The notes beneath the pieces were generated by a model, which was not told where the DNA came from, searched no databases, and saw only the letters and a list, made by a program, of their open reading frames with translations. The position numbers and the translations under genes are program-made. From Saturnia japonica (lineage: Eukaryota; Arthropoda; Insecta; Lepidoptera; Saturniidae), in NCBI GenBank assembly GCA_033032175.1, contig CM065316.1:4000115-4064114 (forward strand): 64,000 nucleotides of DNA, read 5' to 3'. Positions 24,301 through 36,300 of the stretch are shown here, in pieces (position 1 is the first letter of the stretch; each line of letters opens with the position of its first letter).

Positions 24301-27300
24301 CACTAGCGCGTTACCGACCTTAACCTCCCTAGCCCAAGGAGCTCCTGAAATCCTACTCAATCCAGGAACACACCACGAGGTTATTTAGCCGCGATCTTCT
24401 GTAATGTGGAGGAAATCTTCAAATAAATTTTTCTGTGCCCCAAGGAGCTTTGATACGCCTTACTCATCGAAGAAACACTAAACAAGGCTATTTGGCTGCG
24501 AACTTCTGTTGGGATATTATGTGTGATGTGTCCTTATTTGACATTGGTGGCATTTTGCATTATATAGTTTGGTCAATGTGCAGAAATTAAGTGAAATATA
24601 AAATAAATAATAACTAAAAGTATTATAGGGGTTCAGATCAGAAGCAATTAAACTCAGGTTCAGTTTTCCGTTATTCCTCTATTTTTGATAAAGTATCTCC
24701 ATTTTATTATCAAATTACTTTTGCCCTAAGTATCTTTTCACACTCTCACTATGCCCCTCGCTCAAAGGAAAATTCCCTGTCTTTCCATCCGCATCACTTT
24801 TTATCCTCGCTTCTATGTTTTGTTTTGCCCTAAGTATCTTTTCACACTCTCACTATGCCCCTCGCTCAAAGGAAAATTCCCTGTCTTTCCATCCGCATCA
24901 CTTTTTATCCTCGCTTCTATGTTTTGTCAACGCGTATGATTGATCGACGACTACGATTGGTTGACGACTAACTCACAAACGATCAATTGTACAACGATAT
25001 ATTGATATACGTAGTTCATAATAAATCTAATATATTTTAATAATGTACGTATTATTAAATAACTAGTTAACATGTTTTCTTGCAAACTACCCTAATATTC
25101 ATATATATTATTATTAACCTCACAGTATGAATTTTAATTCACCACAAAAACTCCTTGAACAGTTTTAATAATAACCATCTTGTTCGAACACTGAAAAGTA
25201 GAAAATATTATATGCTGGTGACATTGGCATAATTATGTATAAGCATACATTGCCATTAATTATGAAGAAGAGACAGAAGTAGATATATTGTTTTTTTTAA
25301 TAATAAGCCATTACTACATACTTTTTACCCGACTGCGAAAAATGAGGGTTATGTTTTTGTATGTATGTATATAGCTGTGTAGCCTAAACGGCTTGATGGA
25401 TTTTAGTATACGTGGTGTCGTTCGATTCGTCTTAATTGTGGGTGTAACATAGGCTATGTAATGTTTAAGTACGAGGTCTGGAATACAAATAAAAAGCAAA
25501 AAAATAAAAACAAAAATAGTTACGTTTTTGTTACAGTCGGGTTTTTTGATTCCTTTTTAATAATTTAGCTTGTTAAGTATAATTTTATTTTACTTTACAA
25601 TAAAGAGTCCCGTATCATTTCCCAACAATTATGATAATCCTAATGAAACGATAGAGTAATAATGAGATTAAATGTAAAACCTGTTTTATTTACTCCGATG
25701 TTAGAGACGGTAGTGTTTGTAAATCTGTTGGAATTACAATCGTCATTATTTACTGAACGGAAAGGCACACTGTTTGCTGTAGCTGTCTAGTTTATAGCAA
25801 CACTAAACTTTGATACAATGTTTTTATATTTGTTAGACATGTATTTTTAAATTGTACATCTTTAGATGTACTGCCTCGTTAGCCTAGTGGTTGTAAGTGC
25901 AACTGCTATGAGCGAGGCCCTGGGTTCGAATCCCAGGTCGAGCAAAGTGTTATTGAGTTTTTCCTATGAAATTCTTAGTAGCAGCTCGGAGTTTTGTTTC
26001 ATGCCCGATTAATGGCAATAGGCTCGCCCCCTATTACATGAGACCTAAAAACATACAATGCTCTCACATTGTATCTCATATTGCACATAATATATTTCTA
26101 CTTAGACCGAAATTAATAGACCGTGACGATAACATACATATATCTTTATATGTTTAACAGAACTAAAGTCAAAAACCAGGGTGGAATTCAGAGTACTGCT
26201 AATGGATTCTTGAGTTGTTAAAATTGAAATCCTAGAGATCGATGCTGGTTGAATATTAAACGGGTTGTAAAATTCAATTAATGAATATTAAATTATTATA
26301 TAGATTGAATTAACGCCATCGGTCGATCGTGCTGACTACAAAATATGGCGATCGGTAAATCTAAGGGGCTTTAAATATTCTAATTAAACTTTATACAATT
26401 ATTAAGTTGCCGTAAAACGAAATATGGACATTTCAATGTAATAATAAAGATTTTTTTAAATTAATGTATTTAAACTTTATTTAACACCTTTAATTACAGA
26501 TTCAATCGAACATTAAAATTAAATGATTATTACAAAGGGTGGTCTTATTGCTAAAAGCAATCTCTTCCAGGCAACCTTTGGAGGGATATGTTGTCAGAGT
26601 GACAATCAGGGGTTAGTATAGGTGTAATGAGAACAACATAATAATATAAACAATTAAATACGACGTAAAGTTTAACACAAATCATTATATATGGGTATTA
26701 AATCTAAAGAAATATATAAAATATAGACTACATTGTTATTAGTTATAAATATAATATAGACAAAATCAATACTATCCATAGGTAGTAATATTATAAATGC
26801 GAAAGTAACTCTGTCCGTCTGTCTGTGTGTTACGCTTTCACGCCAAACCGCTGAACCAGGTTTGATGAATTTTAGTATAGAAATAGATTAGAACTTAGGA
26901 AAAGGCTATCTTTTGTCGCTGAAATAAAAGTTTAAGCGGTGAAATAGGGGATGAAAATGTGTATGAAGAACGCATCAAACCGATATTGATGAAATTTGAT
27001 ATAGAGCCATCTTGAACCGTGAAGAAGAGCATAAGCTACCTTCTTTCGCGAAAATAAAACTTAAGGAATGAGATAGGAGATAAAAGTTTGTTTGAAGAAC
27101 CCGTCAAAAACCCGACCTTGGATAAAGACATAAGCTACCTTTTGACGTCAACATAAAACTTTAAGTGGTAAATCAGGGGATTAAAATATATATGAAGAAC
27201 CTAGCAAACCGATTTTGATGAATTTTAATAATGGAGAATGACATAGATTACCTTTTGTCATGATAATAAATCTTTAAGGGATGAAATTTATATATTTATA

Positions 27301-30300
27301 AAAATGATTTATACTAGCATTTCAGCTACTTCTTCACCGTATACTCCATAGTAAATTTCATTGCGATTGATTCACAGGCATAGCCATGAAAAGCTAACAA
27401 ACAGACAAATAGAGTTACTTTCACATTTATTATATTAGTGTGGACATTTGATATGAGCTGTGTGTCAGGTATGTCAAATATTTATTTTATTTTGTTCTTG
27501 TTATTTCGAGACCATTCTCTTAACGCAATTGTAACCGAAAAGAGACTAAGGTCGGCTTGCGCATCATTTCATAAACGAGATATAGTTAAAACTCATCGTT
27601 AAACAAAATTAGTTAATTACAATAATTAGCCTCCTGAATGGATTTATCGTAAACACATTTAGGGTCATCTTGCACGAGACATACTTAGCGAGTCGGTATA
27701 GCAGTCTCTAAACGTTTTCATGAGTTTCATAACCCAAAAGAAATCATGACTTATAAACTTATAGCATTATTTATTATTATTGTTTATTTTCTCTCAAACT
27801 CATATAAATAGCACGAAAAGAGTACAACTCTCTTCTATTAGATATGAATGAGAAATCTGGTAAGAGTGTTAATACCAGGCTAGCTCTTATGATGTATATT
27901 TTCAATAAATTATTTAAACATAATTTGTATTTTTAAATCATTAGGAGTCAATTAAACGTCTTTAGCGGCGCTTAACAGACATTTTTACCATTTATGTTCA
28001 TTAAACATATTTAGCAAGTAATTTATTCTTTGTGCAACACGCTAATTTTATTTAAAATTGTTAAATGGGTGTAATTTTACTTTATTCATAGTTAAATATG
28101 TCACGCAAGTCGTGTGTCCGTAGTGAGCGGTTTTAACAGATTTTAGAGTTCTTCTAAACTAATAAATTAGTTATCCAGAACTTAGTTTTAGGTATTTAAG
28201 TATATAAAGTTAAATCTGAAATTACTAAAGTCTGGAAGGTAATGTAATACGTTAATAAATACGCGAACATTAAAATTAAGCGTAACTTTTAATCCATTCA
28301 AAAACTTCGAATCTAACGGCTTAGTGCGTTGAAAATAGACATGTTCTGTATTGTAAGTAATTGGATTAATTTGGATCGATAGTAATTTTGGTTCATATTC
28401 TTAAAGTCACCGTGTTAACCAGAGGTCATCGCACCGCTCGCCATCGCCACGGATTTCACCCTTAAGCCTTTTCTTATTAAACTACAATAAATAAGCGTCC
28501 ATAGGCTACGATGACTGCTTACCATCAGGTGGACCGCACGCTTGTTTGCGTACAGTCGATAAATAAAAAAGATTGTGCTCTGTGTTACATAATATTTTGC
28601 AAGAGCGAAACGACAGCAGTAATACTTAATTATTGACTTCAAAATGAAAGATCCGTGTTTGTATATTATGACTGCATAATTCGAACTTGTAAATTTAAAG
28701 CCGATATTTAACTATTTTTGCTTTCGCTTTGTTCTTACATAATACACAATTAAGGGGGTGATTGGTAACATCATAAGATTTGAAGAAATACCCCACTAAC
28801 CTAACCTCACTAAAATAACAGTTATGGAACATACATGTGTTTAATTCGTAATTCAATTATGTTCGAGTTCTCAATCATTGTAATGAAATTGAAGTGATAA
28901 GCAAAAACAAAACGCTAATGTTCCGAGATTGATCACATTGTTCGACGTGACGATTGATTTATACGATTTATTGCACAAAACAAACGTTGTTCGAGTGAAA
29001 ATTCAATACAAAACTAAAATAGCGCATCGAGGGCAATAGTCATTACGTTTACAGACCAAACAAAATTGCTGGATCACAGTGAATTTGATCCGACGCCAAT
29101 GAAAACAAACCTGCGAGCCGGGTTTATAACAATTTTATACTTTTTCGATCAAAAAGAACGTACTTATTGATCTATATAGTTGTGTTCATTGTTTACACGA
29201 AATGTCTGAAACGAACATCTGGAATTTAAACAGGGTTGGATTTAGTGTTTTCACTGCTGGGGGATTACGCTTGCTAATACCAACGTCTATATTTTTTTTG
29301 TTGTGGCAACCAAGAAAACCTAAAAAAAATCTTTTATTGTATCTTCACAAAAATGAAAGGTTTCTTTTTCTTTTTTGATGCATTTTGTATGTTTAGTTTG
29401 GCATTATGAAGTTTTTATGTATTAGATTGCTTTTTTATAGATGCATGTTTTGATATTTGGATTTTTATTATTTAAATACAATTTTTTAGATTGCATAAAA
29501 AGCTTAACAGTCATAAGGATTGTCGACAGAAGTGAAAACTCAATTTTGTATTTTTAAATCAATTAATTCTGAATTATCGTAGAACATGTCGGTGACGCGA
29601 AATCACAAGATTTTACCCATCCTAAAACTCAAACACGCATATGATACAGTCGAGTATATATAATGTATTAGTGTATGTATACGTGTATACATGTACACAG
29701 GCTGCTATACTACGCGTCGCTAGCCTCATGCAAGCGTAATACGTCACGAGCATGTCGAGGTCATTGGTGACGCCAAGGTCACGTGAACTCATAAGTTTCA
29801 CCTCAAAAATTAACTACAAGTATATTTTGTTTTTAAGTTTGTATTCTTGAAAATAAGGATTTGATAAATACTATAAATTTCTTGAAGCATGGTACAGACC
29901 CATGAATCTTGAAGTGGGGTCGTTAGATCTATTAACTAAATACATTTCTGAACTTTAGGTTCAGTATTAAAACAAACTTTTAAAATAAGTTTACTATCGT
30001 AGTAATATGGAGTGTCGATTCAACAGTGTCTAAAACAGCTGTGTTTAATTGAGTTTGTCTTTTATGAAGCCAGATTTAGTGATATTTACGTCTGAGAAGA
30101 GAAAATTGACTAAGTGTCATTGAGCAGAAAAATAAACAGTACTTTAATGATATTCAGGTTTCTAAAATTTGTGTGTATTTTATGTATGCACGCAAGAAGC
30201 TAAACATATTTGGCGTAACATAACAAAAATAACTCCAAAAATTTTGTTCCTCGTGCTGACATCATAATGTAGTTATTCGTCAATGATAATTATTCTAACA

Positions 30301-33300
30301 CAATTAAAACAAATAGTAAAAGGAAATGAATGAACCATTGATGACTAACTTCCTCCTATCTAGGGTTGCCAAATATGGCTAGGCTCAAGTCGAAAAAGAA
30401 AAATGAATATTTAATTATTGACTAATTGTAACCTATGCAATGTTAGACGTAGCTTGATCTTATTTTGCTGAAGACTTTACTTTTTTTAAATAATTATTTT
30501 TTTCCTTTTTACATGCTTATAAAATCCGTGCTATTAATATTCACTCCATATTTTGGCAAGTCAATAGCACTCAACGCTCTCCACAGTCTTTGGCAACAGG
30601 CGATTTCTTTCATCAGCCCACTGTTACGATATTAATTAAATTAATCTCTCCGTAGAGGCGTTGTGGCCAGTTATCCTAAACAAATATCCGCAAAATTCGC
30701 GCATGTGGAATTTGCTTTCAGGATTTTTTGTTTAACTTAAAAAGAGTGAAAACCCATCTGTACTACACAATTTTTGGCCTTCCACCCTTCAAACCAACTT
30801 GCTCCCTTAATTATTATTGTTGAAAGCAATTGCTGTTCAAAATATCCACAACCTTTTTCTCATTCCATAGTGCGGCCAAGTAGTTTAAAAATCTTGACGT
30901 AATAGTGCTTCGTCGGGACGTTGAGACAGAGTGCATAATAACGTTCACAATCCCGATATATAGGGATGAATGGCAACCCTAATCATGTCGCATACTGCGC
31001 GCGCAGCTCACAATATTTATACCCTGTGATAAGATCTCCAAAAGAAGGAGAAATTATTTGTAAAATACCGTATCTAATCGTTAAGGTTATTTTTAATAAT
31101 TTGCTTATGTATTTTATTCTATAGTTATTGGAAATATGTATTGTTAAAAGACTGCTATAAAATGAGCTTAATGTATTTATACATTATTTTCTCTCCCAGT
31201 CTCGTCTCCCTCCAGGAGGATGCGGATGAGCTGAATGCTATCTGACTTGACTCGTATGCAATGTTAATACTCTAGCGTTATGAGTAACACTCTCGTTTGA
31301 TTAATAAAAGTGATGCTCACATGGTGATGCTATTTTTAATGGACATTGGCAATGGACGTTCAAATATTTCAAGAGAAGGCAATGCTGCAACAAGTTAGTA
31401 TAATATTATAGTTAATATAATACATTCCCTTGCCTTCCTCTTCCTTCCCAACTCCCCCTCCCCCCGCACTCACAAAATCCTCGCTACATTCTTGTCTATA
31501 AAACTTTGACTTTTGATCTTACTGGTTTGATTCGTCTTTTCTCTTTATTATTAGTGATTATTAATTTAGGACTTTGTTTCAAAAATAATATAGTATAGAA
31601 ATAGCTAGGGATAATCTTCATGTATTTAAAATAGAAACCTATGTTAACATTTAATTCAAAGTTTAATTGAATTTGTATTTTATTTTATTTTAAAATTAAA
31701 ATGACTCCAGTTTCCTGGGTAATAGCATCACATGAGAATCAAATTAGAGTTCTATTCATGTTCTATTAAAATAAGAAAAATAATTTCAATTCGGGAAAAA
31801 CTGAACGTCTCTTTTCTATTAGATTTTTGTATGAACTCAAGAGCTTATCTCACAATTCAAAGGATGGATATACGTAGTTCTTTGTGTGTTTTGTTGTTAT
31901 GCTCATAAAAATGTTATTAGAAAGAAGATAACATAGATGGCGGTGGATAGAAGGCAGAACAACGTCTACCGGACCAGCTACTTTTCAATAATTAATCTTC
32001 GGGATTCCCACTAATAGATGTTTCAAATGCAGTAAGTCAATTCATATATAATTCAGTATTGATATTGGACGGTATTCAATATTCTCATCGCTAACGGATA
32101 AATCTCTCCATGGGATTGAGGGTAATTGCATTTTTGGATATTTGCACAATTCACAATAACTGACGCAGATTTCTAGATCGGATTTATACGAGATTTCATT
32201 TAGCTTTAGATGTTTGGCGAATTGATTTTATTTTTCATTGAAATTGGCTCATGTTTTACGGGTTCTATGTGTCTTTATTATTTCGATAAAATTGCGTTTT
32301 ATTTGGAATAATATTCTAGGTAACCTCCCAACGTACTAGTTTTTTTCTTTTAAATGACATTACCTAAATGTGTAATTGTGAAACTTTCAAAAATATCTTT
32401 TTACGTTAAATTCCTGAGAAGGAAACATTTGTATTCGAATAATACAGTAGATGTAGCCAATAGGTACGTTACTCTGTCTAGTTCTTTAAATTAATTGTCT
32501 ATAAATCATGAAGATTGCTATCTAACTAAATAATTTTACTTCTGTATCAAGATCTATATCCATTAAAATGTCTTTTCCTTAGTTTTTGGGTATGTTAGCC
32601 TTGCAAGAGTAGTGTTATTTCCTATAGGTTAGTAACACGGGTAACACGAATATTAATTCGTTTCAATTTAGAAGTACCTCCAGTTTTAACTAGGAGGTAC
32701 TTTCATACTACAATGACCTTATTGAGTCATTCTAATAAGCAATCAATCTTGTTCAGAATTACTTAGCAGCAGTAACTTGAAAATTTAGTTGATATAAAAG
32801 GCAATAATAATATTGACGTTATCGACCCTTTACCGCCGCCAATATTTTTATTAAATTGATGTCAAACTTGTCATTATTATTATATTAAACGAATGTCAAA
32901 TGTACGTCACAGATATATCATACTTCTTACATCAGCATATTATATAAACAAATGTGAAATGTGAATAATTGTCTAATAAAACAAAACTAATTTAATATAA
33001 TACGTGAGAAGATAACTTCGGACAACTTTTTAAGTGTATTGCGTGCACGGAAGTCTGTGTGATTTGGCATGGTTAAAGTTTATATGGAGAAGGAGTGCAA
33101 AAAACTAAAATTTATCTATACTATCTGTTAATAATATATTAAATTAAGTAAATTAATACTGCGAATCCTAACTCGACCAGTGCCATTGAACTTAGACCCC
33201 ATAAAATATTGACATTGTCACTCAATGAAAAGTGACAGCAAGTGATATAATATTCATTGTTTAGGTTCATACTGCCAATGTCAAACAGAAAATAGTCTAT

Positions 33301-36300
33301 GATTAAAAAGTCGCTGGTCGAACGCTAGTTAATTTAATACAGTGTAGTCCAATACAAAAGTAATGTATTGATACATTTGATTGGGAGAAATCGGTGCGGA
33401 ATTTCAGTTCAAGATATTGATCATCGTCCGTGAAAAGAATTTCTTCAATTAGTTCGAGTCAATGAAAGAAATTCAAACCAAAAGGATACTTGTATCAAAG
33501 GGATCGGTGAACGCGAGGACGTGCTTCTCTTCAGACTTCTAAAAATAACACAGCCTCGTATCGATCAAACGCCGATGTAGGTACCTACGTATGAAACGTG
33601 AGATATTAAGTGTGAGCTAACATACTAAGAGATACGAAACTGGTACATTAACTTTAGCATCGAGAGTGTTTGACTAAATATTTTGTTTTAGATGTATTAT
33701 TTATTCGCATGTTTGGTACACAAATGATTTACGTAAACTCGATGTGAATACTGGTTTATTGTTGACTAGCGGTGCCCTTGGCTTCGCTCACGTGGACTAC
33801 AGAATGCCCACGCGAATTTTGCTACCCCGCTCCCGGCTATATTAAAAACAAAAATGCTTATTTGTGTGTGTTTCTTAGAAGATAGATGTATACTCTCCAG
33901 GATTTTTTGTATGTCTTTTTAAAACCTACAATGATGTAGTACATTAATTTGCTATATCTCTTATGGTTTACTCAGCATAAGCCATTTAATCGCCCAAATT
34001 GATTCACCATTACTAGTTTTTTTTAATTTGTGCGGAATCCTAATTCTTTTTCTAAAATAAAAGTAGCATAAGTTACTCCCTATATCATCAGCTAACTATC
34101 AGTGAAAGTCCCATCAAAATTGTTCCAACCGTTTCGGACATTACCCGGAACAAACAGACAGACAAACAAAAATAAAAAAAAATGACTTTTTGCTAAATGT
34201 ATCGTATATATTTCATATGCATTTAGTAAAAAACTGTTATTTTGACATTACACACACACACTTAAATTTTATTAATTGTATAGATTCCTGTATAAAAACT
34301 AGCTAATCCGCCAGCGATGTCCCAGTGATAGTGTGTACGGACACCGCGTCCCTCGACCCGAGTTCGAATCATAGTAATCAGCCGGAACTTTCGGTGAAGG
34401 AAAATATCGTGATGAAATCGTAGCGTAGAGGTAGCACATTTTCTAATCTCCGCCTGGCTAGCTACCACCCTCAAGTTGGAATTCTGTCGGCAAGCACCTA
34501 TTGGTGTGTTCCTCCCACAAGGGTAAGCGTGTTAAGTGCCATCTTGGGCTACATCGTTAGTTAAAATGATGCGAGATTGTGGCCAAACGCTTTAAACCTA
34601 TAATTTTTTTTTAAATACTTAAAATACGCAACAGTTAAAAACTGAACTACAATTCCACTATAGAGTTCCGTTTTTGTAAAATCCTGTTTTGGCACTAAAA
34701 CCAAACTATAATGTGAAGAAGATTATTTTTGGTCCATAAATACATCATTTATTAGAAACTACGATACCGCTATAATAGAATCATATAAAATAAAATATAT
34801 TTCGTGAACATGACTTCAATTTGATCAGGTCGTTCAAAGGTTATGTGGTTACTAGACTAACAGACTAACAATTATATACATAAAGATGAAGGAATTAACA
34901 ATTATTTTAAGGCTTTAGTGAAGGAAGATATTTTGATAAAAGTATAGTATGGTGATAAGGACAGTGTATTCCAACTCCTACACTAGTAATTGCTAGTCAT
35001 TTTTATGTTCAGCGTGTATCATCTTGAGATAATTCGTAATATACAATCAAGTATGCTTGAAGAGGAAGCAAATCATTCAATTTTATTTTAATGAATTGAT
35101 TTTTTTTGGTTAAAATATTTTACAAAAATAGCATGGAAGTAATATTAATCGAGCCAATTTTATTTTTAAATTCAATCGAGATTAAAAAGTTAAGCATTTT
35201 ATATCAAACGATTCACAATTATCACAAAGCTACAAACTAGTTATTAAACTGTCGGGACTTCTTTAAAAACTAAACTTGTAACAAAGATAAAGCAGTGAAA
35301 GCCTACAACAGTTCTCGGTAAGTCTCTTAAACTGTGTCTTGGGAATTTTCCATTGAATTTTGAATTTAAATTACTCAATTCGAGTGTATTTTATTAAGGA
35401 TGGTTCAGCCATAACTTCTTTGTTTATGAACCGATCAGGATGTTTCTTTTGTTGTTGGATAGGGGATACCACAAAGGTGATTCATTTTAATGTTATTGGC
35501 ATTGGACCTTCAACTTAAAATATATACGAGGGAATTCTTCTAAATTATTAAAGGTTCTTTTATGTTAAAAATTGTCTTTTTAAATATGTGTGAAATGTTA
35601 ATAGTTATATCCACATGATAAAACGCATAATTGTATGTAAACAGATTTTGTCATGCAATAAAAATAAAAAATAAATAAAAGTGAGGCAGTATCTACTTCA
35701 ACTCGCAATGTTATATCAATAAGATGCGAAATATTCTTTTTTTGTTTTTGAATTTTGTTCTATTGACTATAAAGCTCCTTCTTTTGTTAATCTTTATATG
35801 TTTAATGTTATAGCGAAATTCTCACCACGTTAGCGGGTAACCTAGCGGGGAAACTGGTTCTCAAGTACAGCTTCAGGATCACACCTATAGTTTCTTGGCT
35901 TTAGATTTTCAACTTGAGGGTGAGGTGGCTTCCCTTCACCGAAAGCTCAGGCACTTTGTAGAACTCACGCCAATCGACGCGGTGTCCAAACACGCTACAA
36001 CCGAGCCAGTATCAACAAATAAATAGTCAAAGTTTTATGTAAAATAAAATTAAGTATTTAAAGGTATTCAAAACAATATAATCCAAGTGGTGTTGCTCTG
36101 TTTTATATATGCGATTTTTACCTTGGAATGTTTCCAAAATATCCTTTATAAACTTAATAAAGTTTTATCAACCAACTTCCAAGTACGGTTTGGATTATGC
36201 CACAAAGTTAAATCGCGAAGGATTTTCTTTTCAAGGCTTATTTTTTTCTGGTAGCGGCTATTTACTACATTATGTATGCAAATGTGTTTCTTCACTCGAA

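Noticed and set aside
25870..25945. tRNA-like sequence with A and B boxes
   Set aside because: It continues into a shared repeat body present at several places in the window, so it is the head of a SINE and not a tRNA gene.
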